From positions 682,001 to 746,000 of the forward strand of contig NC_089242.1 in assembly GCF_000512585.2 (NCBI RefSeq): DNA of 64,000 nucleotides, given 5' to 3'. The position numbers and the translations under genes were made by a program. Under the pieces are notes generated by a model. That model did not search any database. It had not been told where the DNA came from and saw nothing but the letters and a program-made list of their open reading frames with translations. Below are positions 22,156-32,243 of the stretch, piece after piece. Within the stretch, counting starts at the first letter, position 1. The number at the start of each line of letters is the position of its first letter. This DNA is from Kwoniella bestiolae CBS 10118 (lineage: Eukaryota; Basidiomycota; Tremellomycetes; Tremellales; Cryptococcaceae).

Positions 22156-22836
22156 TCAGGGTACATCTCCATTGGGAGGCATCTCCGTCTCTACAAATTC
22201 CTTCCTAACCATCCCACCGCTTATCAAAGGTGAGAATGGCAACTCCATATAAACCGTATGAAAATGTTTTTCCTCCACTTTACCGATATGCTTTTCACCC
22301 GATGGAGCAATGTACGAGAAAGTAACAGGACTAAGCGGTGTAACCTGATTCGCAATGATCGAATCAACTCTTATCACCGAATCAAGCAACAAGACTGAAT
22401 TGAGAAGTATGAAGTGGACGCTACCTACCATAGCTTGAGATAGCTCTTTAGCCCTTCCGTATCCTAATGCAGGGGCCATGGCTAATTCGTAATGGTATGG
22501 ACTAGAGAATATGTGCGGTACCATTCCTTGAAAGATTAGGAGGAGATCTAGTTCTTCCTGGGTGATGTGTAGGGACCATTGATGTGAGTAAGTGGTGTCA
22601 CTAGTTTGGTGGCGATGGTGAGAGTGATGATGATGGGACGTGCAACGAGCTTGGGGGCTTTCATGGGGGCCATAATGCGGGAGTACGTGGCAATTATGGA
22701 CAGGTGTAGGAGGAACCACCTGGACATGATTCCTGCTCTGGCTACTTGTGTGATTTTGATGGTGATGGTCGGAAGTCTGGGCATGATTATGGTGTCGATC
22801 ATGCTTGTGAGTATGTGTATGGCCATGAGTAGACAT
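22156..22836 (-). CDS. Histidine-rich orphan protein
   Basis: Intronless gene for a 226-residue protein that I do not recognise. The first ~80 residues are extremely His-rich (MSTHGHTHTHKHDRHHNHAQ, then further HHH and HH runs), resembling metal-binding His-rich leaders of zinc transporters or metallochaperones. The remaining ~140 residues look globular: QEELDLLLIFQGMVPHIF, ELAMAPALGYGRAKELSQAM, and beta-rich strands ending in EKHFHTVYMELPFSPLISGGMVRKEFVETEMP. No transmembrane helix is evident, so a soluble zinc- or nickel-binding role would be a guess. The lack of introns is unusual for this window. The gene lies head-to-tail with the cupin gene. Confidence 0.62.
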   Translation of the reverse strand: MSTHGHTHTHKHDRHHNHAQTSDHHHQNHTSSQSRNHVQVVPPTPVHNCHVLPHYGPHESPQARCTSHHHHSHHRHQTSDTTYSHQWSLHITQEELDLLLIFQGMVPHIFSSPYHYELAMAPALGYGRAKELSQAMVGSVHFILLNSVLLLDSVIRVDSIIANQVTPLSPVTFSYIAPSGEKHIGKVEEKHFHTVYMELPFSPLISGGMVRKEFVETEMPPNGDVP

Positions 22837-23472
22837 CTTGAGTGTTGCCGTATGTCTTTAGCCTCTTTTATCATTAAATCGCACAGCTAAGCTATATGGT
22901 CGGACACTCATCGCAAGACTATGCGATGGTCCCTCCTCAAGGCTGGCTCAAAGGTTAGCCTGCAAGTTGAAGGCAGAGTGAACAAAGGGAGGGATATTCA
23001 TCAAAACACTTACGATATAGAGGAAGGACCGATCTTTAATGTACAGCTCACATCAACACTTCGACAGATAGATAAATCAGGTTTAACGCAACACATCATA
23101 TCCTGCACGCGGCATCCTTTATACACCATCATCGGCCGAAGATCTCGCTCTAGACATGACGAGCAAACGTGAAACATCATCCCCAGCATGTCGATCATCC
23201 CTTGAAACGAGATAGGCCTCATCAGGCCAAGTATATCCACGATCATATCGGTAAAATTTAATGCTGGGTTCAACTGAAACTGAAAGGGTACAAAAGACCT
23301 CCAAGCCAAGAAAACGACATTTGGGGACGTGGATGATGGGAAAATCCGATGAACCCGATGAACAATGGTATAAACTCGACACGCTCAGCGACGTTATCTG
23401 ATAACACGACGATATAATGGTATGAACCCAAATGCTCAACATTCCGCATGTAGCGTACAGTAGAACTTGGAT
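22837..23472. promoter_or_regulatory. Divergent intergenic region
   Basis: These 636 bases lie between the start of the His-rich gene (-) and the start of the small orphan gene (+). They should carry both promoters. The short open frames show no recognisable pattern. Confidence 0.4.
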
Positions 23473-24163
23473 ATGTTATCGTCCAAAAGCAAGAGACGCG
23501 AAGAGGAAGAGCTCCGAGCCAAACGGAAAGCCTATCTTACCAAGGCCGATCCGTCCACAGTCGAGGAGCTTGTGGGATCTGATGAGTTGGCTAGGAAACA
23601 TCTGAAAGAGGGGGAATGGAGACCATCTTGGGCTAATGTGGAGTTTGTGAGTCAGACATCACTCCCTCTGCAATACTATTTTTCTTTCTCACAGAGAGCG
23701 GGTGAGGCTAACACATATCGAAATGATATTTAGGACGAGGACGCTTGTTTGCAGAATATCATGTTTATCCCTCAAGAGGGGTATTACGCTCCAGCTGGAA
23801 CGTCAGTGTTATTTCCCTTATCCATCCATATCGTCCTCTTACCTCATGAATTGCGAAGTAGTATATTACCCCTCGGAGCTCAGATGCCTGAAATGACTGT
23901 TCTGCGATATGGCGGGTAAGTATCCTCTATGACTTCCCTTGTGGAATGGTCGAGTCCCTGACAAAGAGACGAAAGATATTTCCCAGAAGGTACCTCCTTT
24001 CCTGGCGGAGTGATAATTCCCCTACAGGCTAGGATGGTGAAAGTGAGTTGCTCACAGCTCTCTCTCTAACAATGAAGCTCATGGGTCCACTTAGATTCTA
24101 CCAGAACAGACGGTCAAACCTTCAGGTCCGATCGCCTCAGAATCATTGTGTTTGATCCAATAA
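23473..24163 (+). CDS. Small conserved-looking hypothetical protein
   Basis: Predicted 144-residue protein that I do not recognise. Best model: exons 23473-23646, 23734-23801, 23859-23915, 23976-24042, 24095-24163, giving 145 codons. The second intron (GTCAGT...AAG) may instead be retained, since the sequence stays open; this would add 19 residues. The N-terminus is a charged helix (SKSKRREEEELRAKRKAYLTKA). It is followed by GEWRPSWANVEFDEDACLQ, then a Gly/Pro-containing beta-type region (YGGYFPEGTSFPGGVIIPLQARMV). The final exon LPEQTVKPSGP is joined by a canonical GTGAGT intron with a CTAAC branch, which makes the gene model believable. It is cytosolic by default. It converges with the nucleoporin gene across 260 bases. 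Confidence 0.55.
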
Positions 24164-24422
24164 GAGCAATCACTGGAATTGAACGAGTTGAGCCAAAATA
24201 ACCTAATGAAGATTATATGCATGTTTGTTGTCATTGCAGGTTTAGGTACATTAATTGATCGTCTGTTATCTTCTAGTCATACAACTGTATTCTGTGATGT
24301 GCTTCCTGCCATCTCTTGTCTCTTCCTCCATCCATCCTGAACCTTCTAATGTTGAGTGCATCATTGCTAATCCCAATGGACGAGATCTCCTACTTCCCAT
24401 CGGCTCACTCTTGTATGTCCTC

Positions 24423-26518
24423 TTATCCCCTCAATTCTATAGGCGGAGGTAATAAAGGTATCCCACTTAGCGCAAATCCACCGTCCTTGAACGCTGAAAC
24501 GAAATCGTCCTGCAACTTCTCGCCTTTCTCATTCCCACTTTCTGTAGGCAGTAGATAGCTCCACGGATCATCATACGACCATCCAGGTGGGACATCCCCC
24601 TGGGGCTGTATAGCTCCACCAAAGGGATTGGTACCGAAACCATTTGTCTGCTGTGTTGGTGCAGTACCGAATGCAGAAGAGGTACCGAAAGCAGAGGATG
24701 TGCCGAAAGCAGATGTGGTATTTGATTGGCCAAATGCTGACGATGTAGAGGGTTGCCCGAAAGCACTGGCATTTCCGAATGCAGATGATGTAGTAGGTTT
24801 AGCACCGAAGGGGTTGGCGGGCGCAGCAGGAGCAGGAGTGGACGTGGGTTGAGTAGGTTGAGCGAATGGATTGGAAGGCGTGGACGAGGTAGCGAAGGGA
24901 TTGGTTGATGCTGGTGCAGGAGCAGGGGCAGATGGGGAAGAATTGTTATCGTTGTTGTTATTGCTTGAGAAAGCGCCAAAGCCGCCGCCTGAAGCTGAAG
25001 CAGCGGGCTTACCAAAAGCACTGCTTCCAAATCCTGATGTCGTCTGTGGTGGAGTTCCAAAAGCACTTGGTTTGGCGGACTGACCGAAAGCTGATGATCC
25101 AAAGCCTGACTGACCAAATGCCGAGCCTGCTGATGGTGTAGAGGTAGACGAGGAGGTGTTTCCGAATCCTGATTGACCGAAAGCTGAAGGAGCGGAAGGC
25201 GTGGAAGTTGAACCGAAAGCAGATGGGGCTGCAGGAGGTGCACCAAATGCGGAAGGCGCACCTGGTGGTTTAGTTCCAAAGCCGGAAGTACCGAAGCCTG
25301 AAGCTGGAGTAGGCGTATTACCAAACGCAGAAGGAGTGGAAGATGCCCCAAAAGCGGATGGTGTAGATGAACTGCCAAACGCGGATCCAGCTGGTTTAGC
25401 ACCGAAACCAGATTGACCAAATGCAGAACCGCCTGCTGGAATTGTTGTAGATGATGAACCGAAGGCAGAGCCGGATGATGGTGACGAGCCGAAACCAGGC
25501 GATCCGAATGCAGATCCGGCAGGTTTAGCTCCAAAGCCAGACGATCCAAAGGCACTTCCGCCGCTCGGTGTTGAGGTTGAGCCGAAAGGCGTCGCAGCGG
25601 GTTTTGATGATGCTCCGAAAGCTGAGGGTGCAGAGGTGTTTCCAAAAGAGCTTGAACCGAATGCTGATGGTTTGCTACTCGATCCAAACGCACTTTGTCC
25701 GAAACCTCCTCCTGTACTAGTTTGTCCTCCAAAGGCGTTAGGTTTATTCCCTCCACCGAAAGCTCCCCCTGTACCAGCACTGTTCCCAAAGCCTGAACTA
25801 TTTGTATTGCTGCTTGATGGGTTGTTTCCCAAAGCAGCAGCTTCTGAAAATTCTTTAGGACGAGGATCACCCGGTACAGCGGATCCAGTAAATCGAGCGT
25901 TGTGTAGCTGTTCTGCGACTTTGGTTGTAGCGGAAAGATTGGCTACTGCTTGGGTGATGGTCGAATTTGCTTGGTTCATAAGAGTGTTTTCTTCGTTTAC
26001 CTGAGATAGGGGACAGAAGTGAGTCAGTCGCGATCGTTGCACGATTCATGTGTTGGTACGAGAGATAAATGACTCACATATTCTTGTACTTTCCCGTCTC
26101 TCATGGCTACTACGCTCTTCCACCTGAGTTCTTCTGGCGAGATGTCATATCCGAAAAACAAGTTCGGCTCATATTTGGCAGCTGCATAATTTGATATGAA
26201 GTAGATTGGTTTCTCTATTGTCAAATCCTGCCGTATGGTATCTTCGCTGTGATCACGAGTTAGCAAGACATTGACCAAAAACGTCGGAAGAAAGGGAAGA
26301 CCCACTTGAATTGGTATTTTGAGCTCCCACTAGATACTCCTCTCTGCTGTACTCCTGTTTGTCCTCTTGGTGGATGATAGAACTTGCATGATGTACCGAA
26401 TCGGCAATAGCTATTGGATAAGATACACCATCAGGACACCTCCAGGCCATGTACCCGCAGTTCACAGGAAGGGATAAACTTACCCGTTCATGAAATCACG
26501 GCACACCGGAGCTGACAT
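24423..26518 (-). CDS. NUP42: CCCH-type FG nucleoporin (Nup42-like)
   Basis: Predicted 628-residue nuclear-pore protein from exons 26518-26484, 26410-26306, 26246-26078 and 26000-24423 (629 codons). The N-terminus is a single CCCH zinc finger, PVCRDFMNGYCRFGTSCKFYH (C-x8-C-x5-C-x3-H), as in yeast Nup42 and human NUPL2. A conserved region follows, TIRQDLTIEKPIYFISNYAA and EELRWKSVVAMRDG. About 350 residues of FG repeats (SAFG, GFG and FGSS units separated by Ser/Thr/Pro spacers) fill most of the last exon. The C-terminus GWSYDDPWSYLLP and SAFKDGGFALSGIPLLPPP is folded and matches the Gle1-binding tail of this family. Expected role: cytoplasmic face of the pore, mRNA export with Gle1 and Dbp5. 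Confidence 0.88.
24640..25800 (-). repeat. FG-repeat coding region
   Basis: Degenerate short repeats encode SAFG/GFG-type units of the nucleoporin. The alternative frames of this stretch are also open over long distances because of the repeat composition; they are shadows, not genes. Confidence 0.8.
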
Positions 26519-27220
26519 TTTGGTACCAAAAGACAGGAGACGGGTGAGATGGAGGTCGGAATACCCAGACAGAAGTTAGTCTGAGGGATGTATGTGATGT
26601 TTCCCGCAAGAACAATATATGGTTTGACTATATATCGCAAAAGTCGAATTGGATTGCGACTTTGGGTTTGGTGGATGAGGATGTTTACAGGTTGAGTTGA
26701 CCGAAATCGGAGCTCAGCACGGAGATTAAGTTGATCTCCGCTGCCCTCCCGTGGTGTCGGTCATGGTGACGAATCGTATTCTCAAGGACGTTTATGACTA
26801 GATTGTCTGACTTGTCCTTTGATCCTTTGTCCTAATCTAGATCCACTACAGTCAGCAAAGGTACTTGATAGATTGTTGGAGCTGAAGTAAAGGTATTGGC
26901 AATCGCCTAATATAGATTTATCTTGTCACCTCATCCGCTGAGATAGCCTCCAAGGACCCCGTTGAGGCATCTAAAGGAACACCTTCGATCCATGTTGATC
27001 AATCAGCTATCGTCATGACCCCCTTCCTTACGGTGTGCAGTGCATGACGTATACTTATTTGAGGGTATACCTTTTGCACTACCTTGTTCAAGCCGATAAT
27101 CCATATAACACGCATACCTACAGATACACGTACAAGTCGACGGAAACCCTCAAATTCCACAACCGCTAACATCAAATCTCATGTATTCAGACTATTGAGT
27201 GTCAAATACAGAGACCTGAC
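26519..27220. promoter_or_regulatory. Divergent intergenic region
   Basis: These 702 bases separate the Nup42-like gene (-) from the DUF6593-like gene (+). A TATATAG-type element on the minus strand near 26629-26636 lies about 115 bases upstream of the nucleoporin ATG. No gene is seen. Confidence 0.4.
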
Positions 27221-28212
27221 ATGACACACACTCCCTACTCAACTCACATGTCAACTCAAGGACATCCAGCCCTTCTCGATGAATCTCCGAATCGCCTCTC
27301 TGAATTTAATCCTCACAACGCGTCATCCGCTTCAAAGCCTATCCCAACTGCAGGTCGACGTGCAAGTGAGACGACTCACACTATGGATGAGAGCACTAAG
27401 GAATCATTCAAGCCCACTTCTCTCCCTCTTCCAGCAACAAGAAGAGGATCTTCCCCTCAGAAATCTCCTTTACGTCGCCTATTCTCTCGAAATACCTTAC
27501 CAATTTCTCCCTCGCCTTCATCAACCTTCGGGACTGCCCACAACAACAGAACCTACGACATCCATTTATTCGATTATGGAACTCACTCGGAAATTCGCTT
27601 CGAGCCTTTCATGCAATCCCCACGTACCCCTTCTTACTTGCCTACGATGGATTGGCCGATAACCGGATATGGAATCGTATGCACCAAAATGACTGAGAAG
27701 GAGGTTGTGCTGTGCTGCAAGGATGACAGAGGGGTCGTTGTAGCCACTCTGAAGACTTCCATAAGAGGTACAGATATTGAAGTCTCTGATTGGGATGAGA
27801 CGGCATGGTTGGAAGAAGGAGATAAAGGTTCAGGCTGTCAGAAGATCCATGTAGATGGCGCGATGTATCACTGGTGAGTGCGTCCGGGTCTGTCAGTATA
27901 TCCACGCTATGCGGGCTCACTGGCGGAATGACGAAACGGGCTTTAGGGCAGAAGCAACAGGGTTAGCAATTTTAGTAGACCTAGAAACGCGACATAAACT
28001 CGCCAAACTCCATTTCAACGTTCTTGCCAGAGATAGATTGACTGTATCGGAAGAAGGGTTGGATGTTTTACCCTTAATCGTGGTCTCAGCTGCCAAGGTG
28101 AGTATTATATTCATGTATGTCCTGTATCCCAAACGAGAAAGGAGTTTGACGCAAGGGAACTGTTCAGCTGTGGTCCGAGCACAATAGCGAACGTGGTTTT
28201 CGATTGAAGTGA
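27221..28212 (+). CDS. Basidiomycete DUF6593/tubby-like domain protein
   Basis: Predicted 282-residue protein, exons 27221-27873, 27947-28097 and 28168-28212 (283 codons). Residues 1-110 are Ser/Pro/Arg-rich and probably disordered. The C-terminal ~170 residues show the layout of the basidiomycete DUF6593 fold. An aromatic strand (YDIHLFDYGTHSEIRFEPF) is followed by YGIVCTKMTEKEVVLC and a VVATLKTS strand. The core then reads MYHWAEATGLAILVDLETR, HKLAKLHFNVLARDRLTV and LDVLPLIVVSAAKLWSEHN. That pattern (YxW, lA+fh, LtV, ldxIvxSa) resembles tubby/LURP-one-like barrels. Function is unknown; the family assignment is by eye. A second in-frame ATG at 27248 is possible. The intron-1 model rests on GTGAGT and a TTTAG acceptor. 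Confidence 0.6.
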
Positions 28213-29266
28213 TAAGTCGGGTCCTGGGCCTGCTTTCGTCCTCCCACAAGCTCTGCACTGTAGCTCATTCCACCCATATGTTACCTATCTCCGAGAATGT
28301 GTACATAGACCAGCAGTGATGGATCGTACTGTGTGTATCATGCATTCATATATTCGTATACCTGCACCCCGTTGAAAGCGGATCTAAAGAATAAGAAAAC
28401 CAGTGAGTATAATACTAGAAAACGCAGTGATCATCATTGGACAATCGTGACCCTTCTGGAAGTGATCAATGCTTGAATGGCTGTTCGGTTCCGTTTACTG
28501 TCGAGGTGATATGGCTCGCACACGGACTGTTTCAGTAATAGAAGACGAAGTGATTGTCAAGCGAACTCGAGGTGGCACTGCGGTCTCATCCCCCAACCAC
28601 TCGAAAGACATGCCGAAAGCCAATGACCCCAAAGATTGGTATGAGAACATTACACGTATCTGCGGAAGTGCTTATCGGTATGCAGAGATTGCATCATCAT
28701 GTTCGGCATGCCATCAGTCCTATCCGGGCATTCCCATGTAATTCCAGACATCTCAGTTCGCCTATTGAATGGAAACTTTCGTTCGACCTTCGCCCGAGGT
28801 GATGTTGCCACGAGCGTGATACTGTAACTTTTCCAAAGTTCACCTTCACCCGCCAATTCAAATTCAATAGGGATTGATTACAACGACATCGTCGCTCACG
28901 CAGATACAGAGTGTAAACGTCCCAGGATATCCGGTATATCGCACGGTACGAGCATCGCTTCATTCATGCTCTTGTCAATTGAACAGGTGGACGGGCTATA
29001 TATATGCACCTCCAGATGACAGATAGGTCATTTAGTGTCACTTCAAACCATCACAGCACCGCGATGTTCGTATCAGCATGCGCGACCATAGGACGCGACG
29101 GATGGCGTGCGACTCTTTCTCATTGCTGGTATGGAATGTAAGATATATATATGAAGGAGTTGAGATGAGTCCTCTCATGTTGATATTCATCCATCCAACC
29201 TCTCTCTCCCTCCTTCTAAACATTTACATTACATTCTTTTCAATACATTTTTTACGCCTAACAACA
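28213..29266. other. Intergenic region
   Basis: This 1.05 kb region has no convincing gene. A short open frame at 28469-28741 shows no family pattern. The right part contains the promoter of the first WSC gene, including ATATATATAT at 29143-29152, about 115 bases from its ATG. Confidence 0.45.
29143..29152 (+). promoter_or_regulatory. TATA box for the first WSC gene
   Basis: An ATATATATAT run about 115 bases upstream of the ATG at 29267. It is followed by a C/T-rich leader. Confidence 0.4.
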
Positions 29267-30462
29267 ATGATCACCATGTCAATCAAACACGCTCTTTATC
29301 TCCTACTTTCCACCCAGGCAGTACTGGGTGCTCAACCATATTTAGGATGTGTGGGGGACTACCCAGAAGGTGATTCTGAAGTTGATGTTTCCGAGGGTTC
29401 AACATGTTTGGTGAGCTCTCTCTACCCTTGTCTCGACTGTAGTTGGCCTTGCTGATAATGAGGGGCATTCGTGACGGTAGCAAGAATGTACAGCCGAGGG
29501 ACAACTCTACTCCTACACCCGCACCGGCGGCGCCCAATGCGCCTGTGGGGGCGTGCGTCACTACCACTAGATTACATCAACTCCGCATCAACCGAATCGA
29601 CATGCAATTTCGGAGGATACATCGTAGGTCACCCTCCTCTGTCACCCTCTCACTCGCCCGCTTGCTACTTTGCGATTTGAGCTTACCTGTATGTATGTGT
29701 GCCGTAGATGCAAAAAACATCTAGTCGTTTCAACCACCTGGACTGTACAGGCCCGAACGGCGAGATCTTCTTCGACCAAACTCCAACCCTCCAATTCCGA
29801 TCCATCCAAGAATGTTTCGACAATTGTCAATCCTACACCTATGCGGTTGCCCGTCCGGATGGGGAATCGCAGGAATTCAGCTGTTTCTGCGGGAACGATC
29901 AGGGCGAGTTCCAATATACCGAACAAGTCTGTGATGCAGGTTCGGAATACATCTTTCAGAATGTCGGAGAATCCCCCTCCGAGATCGTAGGGAGAAGACG
30001 GCTAAAGGAGAGGAGGGAGTTGGCCAAGGCGAGGAAATTGGGTAGATTGGCGGGACCAGCATGTCCGAAGGGGTTGGAGGCTTGTAATGTTCCGGGGGTT
30101 GATGGTGCTTTCGAGGTCAGTGAATCCTACGCACATGAGATAATTGATGGCTTCTTGGTGTATGCGTCAGCTGATTGATTGAGGGTGAGATAGTGCATAG
30201 ATACCAATAGCGAGCTTGAGTCTTGCGGGGGTTGCGCCCATGGTAGATTTGGTGAGAAGATAGCCAGCAGATCAATTGGTGTAGAGTAAGTCGCATGTTT
30301 CATCTCCTAGAAGGCACTTTACTGAAACAGCGAGTATCAATCAGCTGCACAAGCTTACCCGGAGTACGTCTCGGCGCTTCGACATGCTACGAAGGCAAGT
30401 GCGAGGTATATGCCTGCAAGCAGGGTTGGTACTGGAGTAAAGGAGTCTGTGTGAAGAAGTGA
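29267..30462 (+). pseudogene. Secreted WSC-type Cys-rich protein with apparent 1-nt frameshift
   Basis: A signal peptide (MSIKHALYLLLSTQAVLGAQ) leads into a WSC domain: PYLGCVGDYPEGDSE, then STCLQECTAEGQLYSYTRTGGAQCACG. A second Cys-rich unit follows (LDCTGPNGEIFF...QECFDNCQSYTYAVA...FSCFCGN). After a basic linker the C-terminal module is CPKGLEACNVPGVDGAFEC, SELESCGGC, DCTSLPGV, CYEGKC...CVKK, typical of secreted basidiomycete proteins. Exons: 29267-29410, 29481-29623, 29708-30115, 30194-30285, 30345-30462. Exon 2 has 143 nt where 144 are needed. The frame breaks at a run of five G at 29547-29551, after which the reading resumes in another frame (SLPLDYINSASTESTC). Without correction, translation stops within a few codons. 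It may be a sequencing error or a real lesion. Wall or carbohydrate binding is the likely ancestral role. Confidence 0.7.
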
Positions 30463-30971
30463 ACAATTTAGACATTTCGCAGACAAAACATAACACTATT
30501 TGATAGAGGATAGTACCTGAATGGACATTAGAGATATACACACGTAACATGCATCACCTTCTTTTGCTTCGCATTGCTTGAATCATTGAGCATATGTCTC
30601 AGGATGAGAGGGATGACCATGTTCGTCGAGTGTATGATGGAAATGAGATGTGATAGAACGAAGTCTGGTGGTGATGATATAACCATAGTCTTGTGTAACG
30701 TAAAAAGCGAGCAGATACGCGTAAATCTGTGATGTGCAGGCAATCGAGAGGGGAGGGAGCAGGAGGAGAAGGGAAATGAACCGAGAATAAGCCTAAAAAG
30801 ACCCTGAGCTAGTCCGCTCACTCACAGAATTTACTCATGAACACCCTCAATGCAAGGTCACCTTCTATGCAGTTTCAATGCATATCTTCAAGATCAATTC
30901 AGTTCAATTCGATCCATAATCACCTCATCCCTATAGACTGAAACAGAACTGACCGGAAGAAAGAACACCAA
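30463..30971. other. Intergenic region between tandem WSC genes
   Basis: These 509 bases hold the 3' flank of the first WSC gene and the promoter of the second. No TATA box is obvious and no further gene is seen. Confidence 0.4.
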
Positions 30972-31804
30972 ATGTTTGCGAAACATCTTCTAACTTTCAT
31001 CGCGCTGGTCACCTTCGTCCGTGCGCAGTCGTTCATAGGATGTGTGGATAACATGCCGAGCGATACCAATGAAGTGGAGATTGAGGGTGATTGCCAGGTA
31101 TGTCAAGATTTATATACTTTCTGTATCTCATGCTGACACATTCGCGTAGAGCACATGTAAGAATCAAGGCTACGAATACGCGTTCTGGTCATCGTTCGAA
31201 AATGACTGTCAATGTGGGAATTCACCGCCCAAGACTTTCATGTATAATGTCGCGCAGGATGAGTATGGAAAATGTCTACCTTATGATCGTGAGGTGAGTA
31301 TGAGCCATAAAATGTCTTTCTTTATATGCCCCTGATGTCTTGCGCTATTTATCGGAAAGTGTAGCTAAAAGTTGAGGAATGGACTTATAGGTGACCAAGA
31401 TCCACGTCCCCTTCCAATTCCACATCTGCGCCAAGACCATCGAACTATCATCGACCAAACTAGTCAAAGCATCAAGTACGATAGTCAGCACAATGTCAGA
31501 GTGCTTCGACTTCTGTCCAGAAGCAGATTACATCGCCATCGCTCCTCAATGGGTTAAAACGACATACGAATGTAGATGCGGTGGGATGCCGACATCTTAC
31601 AATCCCGTGATATGTGGTGAAGGTTCGTTTTATGGTTATTCGAATCCATCGTCAAAGGGGAATAGGGTGAAGGGGGTGATAGGTGCGGGAGGAGGAGGAG
31701 GGAAGAAGACGAAAGCGAAGCCTCAGAGATTGGGGAAACAGAAGTTAATTCAGCAGGTTGAGAAGGTTGAGGAGAAGCCTAAGAAGTACTTTGGGGCTTT
31801 GTGA
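30972..31804 (+). CDS. Secreted WSC-type Cys-rich protein
   Basis: Predicted 227-residue secreted protein, exons 30972-31097, 31150-31293 and 31391-31804 (228 codons). The signal peptide MFAKHLLTFIALVTFVRAQ is followed by a WSC-like domain: SFIGCVDNMPSDTNE, STCKNQGYEYAFWSSFENDCQCGN. A second similar unit follows (HICAKTIELSS, ECFDFCPEADYIAIAPQW, YECRCGGMP). The start QSFIGCVDNMPSDTNEVE closely parallels QPYLGCVGDYPEGDSEVD of the upstream gene, so the two are tandem paralogues. The two copies diverge after the WSC-like units. The last 50 residues are Gly/Lys-rich and basic (GGGGGKKTKAKPQRLGKQK), with no transmembrane or GPI tail, suggesting release or ionic wall binding. WSC domains bind cell-wall polysaccharides or act in wall stress sensors; with no membrane span this is not a sensor. 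Confidence 0.75.
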
Positions 31805-32243
31805 TTGACTTGGAAGGGTTCGACCATAGATGATAAAGTGGATTTCCGCAACCAATCATCAAGATAACTCTTGTACACCGATAGACGAATTCAGTATCTA
31901 GTTCCTAGCTTATGGCTTACTTCCTCAGACTGGTGGAATATGGAAAACTTTTGGGTAATCTTGGTCAATGCAGCATTCGTACCATTTTGTATTATACGAT
32001 ATATGTATGTAAGGCCGTTCCGGCCACAGTGTCAAATTGATTGTGCGTTGTCCAGCATCCCGTCCAATCGATGCTGCTCGCCATCATTACCATCCTCCCC
32101 GCCGTCACCGCTTTAACCGGATGAACCGGCGTAAATATCCCAGGTTACATAACCTCCACTTATCACTACTACGCATCGTTGAATCGATTCATCCTCGTTC
32201 CTCCTCCTTTCTCTATCTTTTTCAACTGATCAGCCCGATAGTC
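31805..32243. other. Intergenic region before clpX-like gene
   Basis: These 439 bases lie between the second WSC gene and the ClpX start. The last 200 bases are open in the ClpX frame but low in recognisable content, so an upstream start cannot be fully excluded. Confidence 0.4.

Noticed and set aside
24467..25870. A 467-residue Leu/His-rich open frame on the minus strand
   Set aside because: It is a shifted frame over the FG-repeat exon of the Nup42-like gene. Repeat composition keeps several frames open. The CCCH and FG frame has the conserved domains.
28469..28741. A 90-residue open frame in the gap before the WSC genes
   Set aside because: It has no recognisable motif, no supporting splice signals and atypical composition. 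It is left as intergenic.
29544..29570. An intron to explain the frame change in the first WSC gene
   Set aside because: The only GT...AG options here span about 18 to 29 nt, far below the smallest introns in this window (about 50 nt), and would remove conserved cysteines.
32037..32243. In-frame N-terminal extension of the ClpX protein
   Set aside because: The 69 extra residues are His/Pro/Arg-rich without conserved features. The typical mitochondrial presequence begins at the ATG at 32244.
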